Source: Paroceanicella profunda (GTDB taxonomy: Bacteria > Pseudomonadota > Alphaproteobacteria > Rhodobacterales > Rhodobacteraceae). Taken from it: DNA of 64,000 nucleotides. The translations under genes and the position numbers were made by a program. The first letter of the stretch is position 1. Each line of letters starts with the position of its first letter. Positions 8,845 through 17,142 of the stretch are shown here, piece after piece. The notes beneath the pieces were generated by a model. It ran no database searches, was not told the DNA's origin, and worked only from the letters and a program-made list of their open reading frames with translations. The DNA lies in NCBI RefSeq assembly GCF_005887635.2, contig NZ_CP040818.1:1828501-1892500 (forward strand), read 5' to 3'.

Positions 8845-9165
8845 CTATGCGGGGGGGCGCTGCGCGCCGGGCGCGAAGCGCCACTTGCGCTGCACGGCGG
8901 CGGCAAGGTCCAGGTCGTTCTCGCGGGCGAAGAGCAGCACCATGCCCAGCAGGTCGGCGGTCTCGTCGGCGAGGTCCTGCGCCAGCGCTTCGGCCGAGCG
9001 CTCCCGCCGCCGGTCACGGCCGGTGAGCTTGTTCCACACCTGGGTGAGCTCGCCCATCTCCTCCTGCATCTTCAGCACGAACCAGTCCGGCTCCGGCGCG
9101 ATGCCATGGGCCGCGCAGTACTTGCGCGCGGCGGCGGCGAACTGGTCCTGAAGGTCACTCAGCAT
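8845..9165 (-). CDS. MazG-like nucleotide pyrophosphohydrolase
   Basis: A 106-aa single-domain protein of the all-alpha NTP pyrophosphohydrolase (MazG/PRA-PH) superfamily. The metal-binding motif is visible as KMQEEMGELTQVW (the EExxE helix) and DETADLLGMVLLFARENDLD (the ExxD helix). Such enzymes hydrolyse nucleoside triphosphates to monophosphates and pyrophosphate, often as house-cleaning; the exact substrate cannot be read from sequence. The ATG has GGAG at 6 nt spacing. It sits 74 bp upstream of the LysR gene on the same strand. The C-terminal tail (APGAQRPPA) is low complexity. Confidence 0.85.
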   Translation of the reverse strand: MLSDLQDQFAAAARKYCAAHGIAPEPDWFVLKMQEEMGELTQVWNKLTGRDRRRERSAEALAQDLADETADLLGMVLLFARENDLDLAAAVQRKWRFAPGAQRPPA

Positions 9166-9253
9166 GGAAGGCTCCGTCCCCGATACATGTTCATGAAATG
9201 TTCATAGCATCGGGCCGGGCGATTCTCAACGCCTGCGCGGGGCCGGGGAAACG

Positions 9254-9286
9254 CGAAAGGCCCGGACGCGGGGTCCGGGCCTTTCG
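9254..9286 (-). terminator. Hairpin terminator of trcR
   Basis: A perfect 14-bp stem (9254-9267 with 9273-9286) closes a 5-nt GC loop, 26 bp beyond the trcR stop. Read leftward it is followed by GCGTTTCC, a weak U-tract. It is the strongest hairpin in this part of the window. Confidence 0.75.
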
Positions 9287-9312
9287 GTGATCTCGCGGCG
9301 GGGGAGGCGGCC

Positions 9313-10089
9313 TCAGGGTTGCTCGTCCTCGTCCTCGTCCTTGCCGCCCTTGGGCAGGTTGAAGAAGCTGTCCGCGTCCACGAGGGTGGAGCGGTTGTCC
9401 TCCTCCTCCTCCTCGCCGCGGGGGTCCTTGCCGCTGTCGAGGGTGAAGTTCTCGAACCCGCTCACCGAGGAGGGCAGGCGCGGCTCGTGGTCCATGTGCA
9501 GGGACTGCGAGGTGGCGAGCAGGCGCATGCGCTCCTCGGCCGTCATCGTGGTTTCCTGCAGCGCGGCCTTCTTGGCGGCGGCCTTCTGCACGGCGCTGTC
9601 GAGCTCGACCTGCCGGCACATGCCGAGCGCCACCGGGTCCACCGGCTGGATGTTGGCGATGTTCCAGTGCGTGCGCTCGCGGATCGTCTGGATCGTCGGC
9701 TTGGTGGTGCCGACGAGTTTGGCGATCTGGCTGTCGGCCAGCTCGGGGTGGAACTTCACCAGCCAGGCGATGGCGGCGGGGCGGTCCTGGCGCTTGGAGA
9801 GCGGGGTGTAGCGCGGGCCCTTGCGCTTCATCTCGCCTTCGGAGGCCGGGTTGAACTTCAGCTTCAGCCGCGCGGCGGGGTCGCTCTCGACACGGGCGAT
9901 CTCCTTGGCGGTGAGCTGGTTGTTCACGATCGGGTCGAACCCCTTCATCCCCTGGGCAACCTCGCCATCGGCGATTCCGTTCACCTCAAGCTCGTGCAGC
10001 CCGCAGAAATCGGCGATCTGGGCAAAGGTCAGCGTGGTGTTCTCGACCAGCCACACGGCGGTGGCCTTGGGCATCAGCGGCAATGTCAT
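9313..10089 (-). CDS. trcR: DUF1013-family transcriptional regulator (TrcR-like)
   Basis: A 258-aa member of the DUF1013 family, restricted to Alphaproteobacteria; annotations name family members the cell cycle transcriptional regulator TrcR. The N-terminal 180 residues contain two helix-turn-helix-like segments: NTTLTFAQIADFCGLHELEV near residue 20, and HPELADSQIAKLVGTTKPTI near 115. A basic patch PRYTPLSKRQDRPAAIAW lies between them. The C-terminal 60 residues are acidic and disordered, with a run of glutamates (GEEEEEDN) and a KDEDEDEQP end. It is divergent from the RNase T2 gene across 146 bp and is followed by a strong hairpin terminator. Family identification is firm; function follows the family name. 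Confidence 0.88.
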   Translation of the reverse strand: MTLPLMPKATAVWLVENTTLTFAQIADFCGLHELEVNGIADGEVAQGMKGFDPIVNNQLTAKEIARVESDPAARLKLKFNPASEGEMKRKGPRYTPLSKRQDRPAAIAWLVKFHPELADSQIAKLVGTTKPTIQTIRERTHWNIANIQPVDPVALGMCRQVELDSAVQKAAAKKAALQETTMTAEERMRLLATSQSLHMDHEPRLPSSVSGFENFTLDSGKDPRGEEEEEDNRSTLVDADSFFNLPKGGKDEDEDEQP

Positions 10090-10235
10090 CGTGCTTCTCT
10101 CCCATTCGAGGGCTGTGTCTCGTGTACGGCTCCGCCACGCTGCGAAAACGCGGGCGCAGGACGCTACTCATGTTTCCGAGGGGGGAATCGCCCTGTATAT
10201 AGAAGCATACTGCCACAGGATAAAGGGGTTTCGGC

Positions 10236-10898
10236 ATGCGGCTTTCCCGGAGGTGGGGCTCCCTGGCCCTGGCGCTGGCCGTGCTGCTGCCCGGCCTCCC
10301 CGGCGATCCCTCCGCCGCGCGGGCCGATACGCCGGGGCAGTTCGATTATTACGTGCTGGCGCTGAGCTGGTCTCCGGGCTGGTGCGCGCAGGAGGGAAAG
10401 CGGCGCGGCGCGCCGGACTGTGCCCCCGGCGCCGGGCGCGGCCTCACGCTGCACGGGCTCTGGCCGCAGTTCGAGCGGGGCTGGCCGAAAGACTGCCCGG
10501 CCGGAGCGCGTGACGCCACCCGGGCGGAGACCGCGGCGATGGCCGACATCATGGGCTCCGCCGGCCTCGCCTGGCACGAATGGAAGACGCATGGCCGGTG
10601 TACCGGGTTGACGCCGCAGGCTTATTTCGAACTGTCGCGGCGCGCCTACGCCGCCGTGTCCCGCCCGGAGGCCCTGCGCGCGGCCGGGGGCGCGCAGATG
10701 TCGCCCCGGGCGGTGGAGGCCGCCGTGCTGGCCGCCAACCCGGGCTTCGGCCCGGACGGTGTGACCGTGCTCTGCCGCGACGGCCGGCTCACCGAACTGC
10801 GCCTGTGCATGACCCGCGCACTTGAACCGCGCATTTGCGCACCCGATACACGCAGGGATTGCAGCCGCAGCCTGATCGCCATTGAACCGGTTCATTGA
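10236..10898 (+). CDS. Secreted ribonuclease T2 family protein
   Basis: A 220-aa RNase T2 family endoribonuclease that cleaves single-stranded RNA through a 2',3'-cyclic phosphate. It has an N-terminal signal peptide (Arg-rich start, hydrophobic core, cleavage near SAARA-DTPG at about residue 30), so it acts in the periplasm or outside the cell. Both catalytic signatures are intact: CAS I LTLHGLWPQ with His73, and CAS II WHEWKTHGRC with His114, Glu115 and His119. Six or more cysteines suggest disulfides. A TATATA at 10196-10201 could be a -10 element. It is divergent from trcR; the likely role is scavenging of external RNA. Confidence 0.92.
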   Translation: MRLSRRWGSLALALAVLLPGLPGDPSAARADTPGQFDYYVLALSWSPGWCAQEGKRRGAPDCAPGAGRGLTLHGLWPQFERGWPKDCPAGARDATRAETAAMADIMGSAGLAWHEWKTHGRCTGLTPQAYFELSRRAYAAVSRPEALRAAGGAQMSPRAVEAAVLAANPGFGPDGVTVLCRDGRLTELRLCMTRALEPRICAPDTRRDCSRSLIAIEPVH

Positions 10899-10910
10899 TC
10901 AACCTTTAGA

Positions 10911-10926
10911 TTATTTGTTGGTTAAC
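10911..10926 (+). promoter_or_regulatory. Near-consensus CtrA-type site upstream of a small ORF
   Basis: TTAT-TTGTTGG-TTAAC differs by one base from the alphaproteobacterial CtrA box TTAA-N7-TTAAC. It lies in an unusually AT-rich 60-bp stretch just after the RNase T2 stop and about 80 nt before the small ORF at 11007. Only one match is involved and no binding data exist, so confidence is low. Confidence 0.25.
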
Positions 10927-11006
10927 CTTTTCTTGTTTCCTTTTAGGCTGTTTGGTTCCAGAGTGAGAGACCTTGACGCAGGTCCAAGTCTTGGGGGTTT
11001 TGGATT

Positions 11007-11207
11007 TTGACCACTGACGCCGATACCCGCGTGGAAAACACGGTGAGCGACGCCGCGATGCGCCGCCTCACCCTCACCCGCATGTTGATCTGGGCGGCGC
11101 GGGAAGCGCGCGAGATCGAATGCGTGTCTTCCGCCGAACATCTCGATCGCGCATTGGGTTCGATCGCCGACTGTATCAGGGACGGGTCCTCGCTGCGCCG
11201 TTTCTGA
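11007..11207 (+). CDS. Small hypothetical protein, 66 aa
   Basis: Function not recognised. The frame opens at TTG (11007), and an alternative ATG lies at 11058, which would give 49 aa beginning MRRLTLTRMLIWAAREAREI. The central part is predicted to be amphipathic helix (LTRMLIWAAREAREIECVSS, then HLDRALGSIADCIRDG), which looks like a real folded small protein rather than a high-GC shadow. It stands alone between RNase T2 and the convergent quinone oxidoreductase gene. An AT-rich segment with a near-CtrA site precedes it. It could also be spurious; conservation in relatives would decide. Confidence 0.45.
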   Translation: MTTDADTRVENTVSDAAMRRLTLTRMLIWAAREAREIECVSSAEHLDRALGSIADCIRDGSSLRRF

Positions 11208-11321
11208 CGCCTGGCCTCGCTGCCGGTGCGCCGGTCTCCGGCGCCTGAGCGCGTGGGCGGGCGGCGAGCATCCTGACCCGCCGGGCGCCTGCCGCCGCCC
11301 CCGGCAGCAGGCCGCGGCGGA

Positions 11322-12320
11322 TCAGCCCAGCGTGAGGACGATCTTGCCGATATGCTCGGAGCCTTCCATGCGCGCATGCGCCTCGGACGCCTTCTCCAGC
11401 GGGAAACTCCGGTCCATCACCGGCGCGATGCGCCCGGAGCCCAGCAGCGGCCAGACCCTGCCGCGCAGGCTTTCGGCAATCTGCGCCTTCGCCTCGATGC
11501 TGCGCGGCCGCAGGGTGGAGCCGGTGATGGTGAGCCGGCGCATCATCACCTGGGCGAAGTTCAGCTCCACCTTCGGGCCGGTGAGGAAGGCGATCTGCAC
11601 CAGGCGCCCGTCGTCGGCCAGCGCGGCCACGTTGCGCGGCAGGTAGCTGCCGCCGACCATGTCGAGGATCAGGTCCACGCCGCGGCCTCCGGTGGCCTTC
11701 TTCACCACCTCGACGAAATCCGCCTCGCGGTAGTTGATCGCGTGTTCCGCGCCCAGGGCCTCGCAGGCGGCGCATTTCTCCGCCGACCCGGCGGTGGTGA
11801 ACACCCGGGCACCGAAGGCCGCGGCAAGCTGGATCGCCGTCGTCCCGATGCCCGAGGAGCCGCCGTGCACCAGGAAGCTTTCGCCCGCGGTCAGCCCGCC
11901 GCGGTCCATCACGTTGGTCCAGACGGTGAAGAACGTCTCGCACAGCGCCGCGGCCTGCTCCCAGGAATAACCCTGCGGCACCGGCAGGGCGTGGGCGGCG
12001 GGGGTGACCGCGTATTCGGCATAGCCGCCGCCGGGCAGCAGCGCGCAGACCGCGTCACCGGGGGCCACACCGGTTACGCCCGGGCCGATGGCCGCCACCG
12101 CGCCGGCGCATTCCAGGCCTGGCAGGTCGGAGGCGCCGGGGGGCGGGGCGTAGCTGCCGGCGCGCTGCAGGCAGTCGGGCCGGTTCACCCCGGCCGCCTT
12201 CACCCGGATCAGGATCTCGCCATGGCCGGGCACCGGCACCGGGCGGGTGACGGGCTTGAGCACTTCCGGCCCGCCGGGCGCGGAAATCTCGATGGCGGTC
12301 ATTGTCTCGGGCAGGGTCAT
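11322..12320 (-). CDS. NAD(P)H-quinone oxidoreductase, zinc-less MDR family (PIG3-like)
   Basis: A 332-aa medium-chain dehydrogenase/reductase of the quinone oxidoreductase branch (TP53I3/PIG3 type). The N-terminal GroES-like domain has GVNRPDCLQRAGSYAPPPGA and the quinone-reductase signature without structural zinc cysteines. The Rossmann domain begins at LVHGGSSGIGTTAIQLAAAFGA near residue 150, and the C-terminus has SLRGRVWPLLGSGRIAPVMD. It is predicted to reduce quinones with NADPH in the cytoplasm. Its ATG overlaps the stop of the upstream aminotransferase by 4 nt (ATGA), so the two are translationally coupled. Confidence 0.92.
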   Translation of the reverse strand: MTLPETMTAIEISAPGGPEVLKPVTRPVPVPGHGEILIRVKAAGVNRPDCLQRAGSYAPPPGASDLPGLECAGAVAAIGPGVTGVAPGDAVCALLPGGGYAEYAVTPAAHALPVPQGYSWEQAAALCETFFTVWTNVMDRGGLTAGESFLVHGGSSGIGTTAIQLAAAFGARVFTTAGSAEKCAACEALGAEHAINYREADFVEVVKKATGGRGVDLILDMVGGSYLPRNVAALADDGRLVQIAFLTGPKVELNFAQVMMRRLTITGSTLRPRSIEAKAQIAESLRGRVWPLLGSGRIAPVMDRSFPLEKASEAHARMEGSEHIGKIVLTLG

Positions 12321-13192
12321 TCCGCGGCTCTCCGTGTTGCGTGGGCATAGTCCCAGTAGAGGGCGCGGGCGCGGCGGGCCACCGGGCCGTGGCCGAGCGC
12401 GCGCTCCTCGAACCGGGTGACCGGCAGCAGCTTGTTCGCGTTGCCGGTGAGGAAGATCTCGTCCGCCGTCTCGAACTCCGCCACCGTCATGGTGGCTTCG
12501 TGCACCTCAACCCCGTCGGCGCGCAGCAGCGCGATGATGCGCTGGCGGGTGATGCCGTTGAGGAAGGTGCCGTTCGGAACCGGGGTGAACACCACCCCGT
12601 CCTTCACCGCGAAGACGTTGGTGGAGGCGGTTTCGGCCACGTTGCCCTCGAAATCCATCGAGAGCGCGTTGTGGAAGCCGCGCATCTGCGCCTCGCGCAG
12701 GATACGGCCGTTGTTGGCGTAGAGGCCGCCGGCCTTCGCCTCCGTCATCGCCGCCAGCGGATGCGGGCGCAGGAAGGGCGAGACGGTGAGGCTCAGGTCC
12801 GCTTCCGGGTCCGCCATCGGCAGGTCCTCGAGGCAGAGCGCGAAGGCGGTGGTGGCCGGGTCCGGCGCGATCATGCCCGACAGCGCCCCGCGCGACCACA
12901 TCATGGGGCGGATGTAGACCGGGGTGTCCGGCGCGTAGGCCGCCAGCCCCTCCAGCGCGATGGCCTCGATCTGCGGCGCGCTGAGCGGCGCCTCCAGCCC
13001 CATCACCGAGGCCGAGCGCAGCGCGCGTTCGCAGTGCAGCCCGAGATCGGGGGTGACGCCCTCGAAGGCCCGCGCCCCGTCGAAGATCAGCGTGCCCTGC
13101 CAGGTGCCATGGTCGGCCGCGCCCATGATGGGCAGGTTGCCCTCATGCCACTTGCCTTCGAAATACGTGCGGATCCTGGTGCCGAATGCCAT
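12317..13192 (-). CDS. Class IV (branched-chain amino acid type) aminotransferase
   Basis: A 291-aa PLP-dependent fold-type IV aminotransferase, annotated in relatives as branched-chain aminotransferase (EC 2.6.1.42). The catalytic lysine is K153 in TEAKAGGLYANNGR. The phosphate-binding and dimer motifs are DFEGNVAETASTNVF and NGITRQRIIALL. I chose ATG 13192 (MAFGTRIRTYFEGKWHEG); the long in-frame extension upstream is Arg/Gly-rich repeat sequence. D-amino-acid or aminodeoxychorismate activities belong to the same fold and cannot be excluded. It overlaps the quinone oxidoreductase gene by 4 nt. Confidence 0.88.
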   Translation of the reverse strand: MAFGTRIRTYFEGKWHEGNLPIMGAADHGTWQGTLIFDGARAFEGVTPDLGLHCERALRSASVMGLEAPLSAPQIEAIALEGLAAYAPDTPVYIRPMMWSRGALSGMIAPDPATTAFALCLEDLPMADPEADLSLTVSPFLRPHPLAAMTEAKAGGLYANNGRILREAQMRGFHNALSMDFEGNVAETASTNVFAVKDGVVFTPVPNGTFLNGITRQRIIALLRADGVEVHEATMTVAEFETADEIFLTGNANKLLPVTRFEERALGHGPVARRARALYWDYAHATRRAAE

Positions 13193-13714
13193 GTGTGCCT
13201 CCCTCAGACGCGCGGAGCCTAGACCGGATGCAGGGCGGATGCAAAGCCCCGGGCGCGCGCCGCCGCCCCCCGTCCGGCCCGCGCGACGGCGGGGCCGGTC
13301 CCGCCGCTGTCCCGCCCGCGTTCCGTCGCCCGGGCCGTTGCCCCGCCGCAGCGGGAGGCGCGGGGCCTGACGGTCCCCGCCAGCGCTCCACCGGGGGGTC
13401 GGTCCCTCCTCGCGCTCCGCCAGGCATAGGGTGTCGATCCGCGCCCGTGTTCCATCGGGCAAAGGGTGTCGGTCGGGCAAAGGGTGTCGGTCGGCATCCG
13501 TGCTCCGCCGAGTGGAGGACGAGGGTCCTCCCTCGCGTTCCGCTTCGCGCAGACTGGCGGACCCCCTTCGCGCAAACTGGCGGCCCCCCTCGCGCGGGCT
13601 GCCGGCCTGCACCCGTGCTCCACCGGGGGCAGGCGTCGGTCCCTGCCGGCGCTCCGACGTGTGGAAGATTGACGGCGCCCGCCTGCGCTCACCGCCGGCG
13701 GAGGCTGCCGGTTC
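13193..13714. repeat. 522-bp spacer with short degenerate tandem repeats
   Basis: No gene is supported. The spacer contains two 18-bp units CGGGCAAAGGGTGTCGGT (13456-13473 and 13474-13491), with a related fragment near 13425. Two near-identical 23-bp units sit at 13543-13565 and 13566-13588. There are also scattered fragments of a phrase like GTGCTCCACCGGGGG. It lies upstream of the aminotransferase and downstream of the intradiol dioxygenase, both leftward, and must contain the aminotransferase promoter, which I cannot place. Confidence 0.6.
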
Positions 13715-14440
13715 TCATCCCCGGCGGCCCGGGGGCGGCGGGGACGGCAGGGGGCCTGCAGCGGCCGGGGCGTCCAGCCCCACCTGCAGCCAGGCGGTGA
13801 TGCCGCCCGCCCCGTGCTCCAGCTCGGCCATCGCGCCGGTGTCGAGCCGGGCGAGCACCCGGTCATCGGTGTTGAACGTGTCGCGGGTGCCGGCCCGCGA
13901 GGCATAGGGTTGCTGCCCGGCGAAGACGGCCTCGTTCACCGCGTCGGGAAAGAAGATCTGCGAGGTGAGCGCCGGTTGGCCGCCCAGGAACACCTTGTAA
14001 TGCACGTGCGGCGTGCGGCCCCGGACCCAGCCGGGATAGATGGTGCGGAAGCGCACGCCGCCCTGCGCGTCGGTGAAGCCGGTGCCGCGCAGGAAGGTGG
14101 TGGGCGCCCCGGCCGTCCCTCCCGGCGCCGGCGGGCCGGAATAGGCGCCGGTGGCGTCGCAGTGCCAGACATCCACCCGCGCGCCGGAGACGGGCAGGCA
14201 CTGCGGTGTCACCAGCCGCAGCAGCAGGGTGAGCGGCAGGCCGGCGCGGCCCTCGGTGATGTCCTCGCGCACGAGGCGGACGTCGGTGTAGGAGCCGTCT
14301 TCGGCGATGCCGGGGGTGAGCGCGCAGGCGGCGGGGCCCGCGCCGGGCGCCGCGGAGGCGGGCAGGGGGCGCAGGATGGTGGCAAGCACCGGCGAGAGGG
14401 CGAGCCCGGCCACCAGGGCGCGCCGCGAGAGGTCGGTCAT
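13715..14440 (-). CDS. Secreted intradiol ring-cleavage dioxygenase-like protein
   Basis: A 241-aa protein of the intradiol (catechol/protocatechuate) dioxygenase fold. It starts with a twin-arginine-type signal (SRRALVAGLALSPVLA, cleavage near SAAPG), so it is exported. The candidate non-haem Fe(III) ligands fit the family pattern: Tyr in DVWHCDATGAYSG, Tyr in FRTIYPGWVRGR, and two His in PHVHYKV. It resembles the exported, uncharacterised branch rather than cytoplasmic PcaGH; no pca or cat genes are nearby, so the substrate is unknown. The C-terminus ends in a Pro-rich tail. The start is the only ATG next to a good signal peptide. Confidence 0.85.
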   Translation of the reverse strand: MTDLSRRALVAGLALSPVLATILRPLPASAAPGAGPAACALTPGIAEDGSYTDVRLVREDITEGRAGLPLTLLLRLVTPQCLPVSGARVDVWHCDATGAYSGPPAPGGTAGAPTTFLRGTGFTDAQGGVRFRTIYPGWVRGRTPHVHYKVFLGGQPALTSQIFFPDAVNEAVFAGQQPYASRAGTRDTFNTDDRVLARLDTGAMAELEHGAGGITAWLQVGLDAPAAAGPLPSPPPPGRRG

Positions 14441-14588
14441 GTCGTGTCTCCGAAGGCAGGGGGGGCGCCACGGGGGGCGCCTTACGGGCGAAACGGGGCC
14501 GGAGGGGAATTCCGTCAGCCTCGCGTTGCGTTTCGCCGCGCTGCGCTCTATCTAGCGCGGCAGGGGCCAAGAACAGGGGCGCACGCGC

Positions 14589-15548
14589 ATGAACTGGATC
14601 TCGAACTACGTCAAGCCGACGATCAACTCGCTGTTTTCCCGCCGCGAGGTGCCGGAGAATCTCTGGCGCAAATGCGACGAGTGCGGAACCATGCTGTTCC
14701 ACCGTGAGCTGACGGACGCGCTCATGGTCTGCCCCTCCTGCCAGCATCACATGGCGATCACGCCGCGCGCGCGCTTCGAGGCGCTGTTCGACGGCGGCAC
14801 CTTCGTCACCGTTCCCGTGCCCGAACCTCTGGCCGATCCGCTCGGCTTCCGCGACCAGAAACGCTACGGCGAGCGCATGCGCGAGGCCCGCCGCAAGACC
14901 GGCGAGCACGAGGCCATGCTGGTGGCCGAGGGCCGGCTGGGGCAGGCCGAGGTGGTCTGCGCCGCGCAGGACTTCTCCTTCATGGGCGGCTCGATGGGCA
15001 TGGCAGTGGGCAATGCCATCATCGCCGCCGCCGAGCGCGCGGTGGCCAAGCACTGCCCGCTGATCCTCTTCGCCGCCGCCGGCGGCGCGCGCATGCAGGA
15101 GGGCATCCTCTCGCTCATGCAGATGCCGCGCACCACCGTGGCCGTGCAGATGCTGCGCGAGGCCGGGTTGCCCTACATCGTGGTGCTCACCCACCCCACC
15201 ACCGGGGGTGTCACCGCCTCCTACGCCATGCTGGGCGACGTGCAGATCGCCGAGCCGAACGCGCTCATCTGCTTCGCCGGCCCGCGGGTGATCGCCCAGA
15301 CCATCCGCGAGACCCTGCCCGAGGGCTTCCAGCGCGCCGAGTACCTGCTGGACCACGGCATGCTGGACATGGTCGTCCACCGCCGCGACATGCGCGACGA
15401 GCTGGCCACCCTCATCCGCATGCTCATGAGCCTGCCGCCGCGCAGCCACGGCGACCTGCCGGCCCCCGAGGCCGCGGCCCCCGCGCCGCTGCCCGAGCCG
15501 GCACCCGCCGGCGAGGCACCCGCCGCCGCCCCGGCGCCGCGCGGCTGA
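14589..15548 (+). CDS. accD: Acetyl-CoA carboxylase carboxyltransferase beta subunit
   Basis: A 319-aa beta subunit of the carboxyltransferase, which with AccA moves the carboxyl group from carboxybiotin to acetyl-CoA to give malonyl-CoA for fatty acid synthesis. The N-terminal zinc ribbon has C29, C32, C48 and C51. The crotonase-fold core includes [31 protein letters not shown] and [16 protein letters not shown]. The last 35 residues are a disordered Pro/Ala tail beyond the family core. It is followed 23 bp later by folC, a widespread accD-folC pairing in proteobacteria. Confidence 0.97.
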   Translation: MNWISNYVKPTINSLFSRREVPENLWRKCDECGTMLFHRELTDALMVCPSCQHHMAITPRARFEALFDGGTFVTVPVPEPLADPLGFRDQKRYGERMREARRKTGEHEAMLVAEGRLGQAEVVCAAQDFSFMGGSMGMAVGNAIIAAAERAVAKHCPLILFAAAGGARMQEGILSLMQMPRTTVAVQMLREAGLPYIVVLTHPTTGGVTASYAMLGDVQIAEPNALICFAGPRVIAQTIRETLPEGFQRAEYLLDHGMLDMVVHRRDMRDELATLIRMLMSLPPRSHGDLPAPEAAAPAPLPEPAPAGEAPAAAPAPRG

Positions 15549-15571
15549 TCGCACCACCGGAGGCCCGGCCC

Positions 15572-16870
15572 GTGACCGTTCCCGAGATCCTCCCGGTGTC
15601 CGGGCCCTCCTCCGGCGCGCCCAGCGACGCGATCCTCGCGCGCATGATGGCGCTGCACCCGAAGATCATCGACCTCACGCTGGACCGGGTGGACCGCCTG
15701 CTCGCCGCGCTGGGCCACCCCGAGCGCGCGCTGCCGCCGGTGATCCACATCGCCGGCACCAATGGCAAGGGCTCCACCCAGGCGATGATCCGCGCCGGGC
15801 TGGAGGCCGCCGGAGACCGGGTCCATGCCTATACCTCGCCGCATCTGGTGCGCTTCCACGAGCGCATCCGCCTCGCCGGAGAGCTGATCCCGGAGCCGGC
15901 GCTGGAGGCGCTGCTGGCGCGCTGCGAGGCGGCGAACGGCGGCGCCCCGATCACCTATTTCGAGATCACCACCTGCGCCGCGCTGCTCGGCTTCGCCGGA
16001 ACGGCGGCGGAGTGGACGCTGCTGGAGGTCGGGCTCGGCGGCCGTCTGGATGCCACGAACGTGGTCGACCGCCCGGCGCTCACCGTCATCACCCCGGTCG
16101 ATCTCGACCACCAGCAGTACCTGGGCGAGAGCCTGGAGGAGATCGCCGGCGAGAAGGCCGGCATCCTCAAGCGCGGCGTGCCCTGCATCGTGGGCCCGCA
16201 GCATGACGCCGCCCGCGCGGTGATCGAGGAGCGCGCCGCCCGGCTGGGCGCGCCGCTGCTCCTGCACGGGCAGGACTGGATGGCACGCGGCGAGAACGGC
16301 CGCATGGTCTACGAGGACGAGGCGGGGCTGCTGGACCTGCCGCTGCCGCGGCTGATCGGGGCGCACCAGATCGGCAACGCCGGCATGGCCATCGCCGCCC
16401 TGCGCCGGCTGGGCCGCGGCGACCCGGAGGCCGCGCTCACCCGGGCGGAGTGGCCCGCCCGCATGCAGCGCCTGCGCCACGGCCCGCTCACCGACAGGGC
16501 CGCCGAGATCTGGCTGGACGGCGGGCACAACCCGGCGGCGGGAGAGGCCCTGGCCGCCGTGCTGGCCGCGCTGCCCGCGCGCCCCACCCACGCCATCTGC
16601 GGCATGCTCAACACCAAGGACATCGGCGGCTTCCTGCGTCCGCTCGCCCCGCACCTGCGCGGCCTGCAGGCGGTGTCGATTCCGGACTCGCAGGCCACCC
16701 TGCCGGCCGATGTCACCGCGGGGGCCGCCCGCGCCGCCGGCATCCGCGCCGTGGAAGCCGCCTCCGTCGGCGCCGCCCTTTCCGCGATCCTCGAAGAGAC
16801 GCCGGAGGCAAGGGTGCTGATCTGCGGGTCGCTCTACCTTGCCGGCGTGGTGCTGCGCGACTATTCCTGA
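15572..16870 (+). CDS. folC: Bifunctional dihydrofolate/folylpolyglutamate synthase
   Basis: A 432-aa Mur-ligase-family enzyme that adds glutamate to dihydropteroate and to tetrahydrofolates. The ATP loop is HIAGTNGKGSTQAM near residue 60. The metal/substrate motifs YTSPHLVRFHERI, ITYFEITT and LEVGLGGRLDATNVV follow, and the C-terminal domain contains LDGGHNPAAGE. The start is GTG at 15572 with GGAGG 8 nt upstream. It is cotranscribed with accD. The TGA stop (16868-16870) is itself the start of a heptanucleotide array (TGAGCCT). Confidence 0.96.
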   Translation: MTVPEILPVSGPSSGAPSDAILARMMALHPKIIDLTLDRVDRLLAALGHPERALPPVIHIAGTNGKGSTQAMIRAGLEAAGDRVHAYTSPHLVRFHERIRLAGELIPEPALEALLARCEAANGGAPITYFEITTCAALLGFAGTAAEWTLLEVGLGGRLDATNVVDRPALTVITPVDLDHQQYLGESLEEIAGEKAGILKRGVPCIVGPQHDAARAVIEERAARLGAPLLLHGQDWMARGENGRMVYEDEAGLLDLPLPRLIGAHQIGNAGMAIAALRRLGRGDPEAALTRAEWPARMQRLRHGPLTDRAAEIWLDGGHNPAAGEALAAVLAALPARPTHAICGMLNTKDIGGFLRPLAPHLRGLQAVSIPDSQATLPADVTAGAARAAGIRAVEAASVGAALSAILEETPEARVLICGSLYLAGVVLRDYS

Positions 16871-16982
16871 GCCTTGAGCCTTGAGCCTTGAGCCTTGAGC
16901 CTTGAGCCTTGAGCCTTGAGCCTTGAGCCTTGAGCCTTGAGCCTTGAGCCTTGAGCCTTGAGCCTTGAGCCTTGAGCCCTGA
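16871..16982. repeat. Heptanucleotide array GCCTTGA, 15 perfect copies plus one variant
   Basis: GCCTTGA is repeated 15 times without error (16871-16975) and followed by one GCCCTGA unit (16976-16982). In another phase the unit is TGAGCCT, and the first TGA is the folC stop codon. Because 7 is not a multiple of 3, TGA occurs in all three forward frames every 21 nt. The array lies in a convergent spacer. The absence of mismatches suggests recent slippage expansion, so the length may vary between strains. Confidence 0.97.
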
Positions 16983-17044
16983 GCCCCGGAGGCATCGGGC
17001 CGGAATCTCCGTATCGTGACCTCGACCATCGGGCATCTTCAGAA

Positions 17045-17106
17045 GAAACATGCCCCGCGCGCGGCCAGCGCCGCCCGGCGCGCGTTCCTCACGCGGAGCA
17101 TGTTTC
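17045..17106. repeat. Inverted repeat between the two heptamer arrays
   Basis: GAAACATGC at 17045-17053 is mirrored by GCATGTTTC at 17098-17106, with a GC-rich interior (17054-17097) that can fold further. It sits midway between the convergent folC and kinase genes and could be a bidirectional terminator core, but there is no clear U-tract. Confidence 0.45.
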
Positions 17107-17142
17107 GGGGCTTGACCGGAAGGTCCCCCCGGCGCAGCCATC

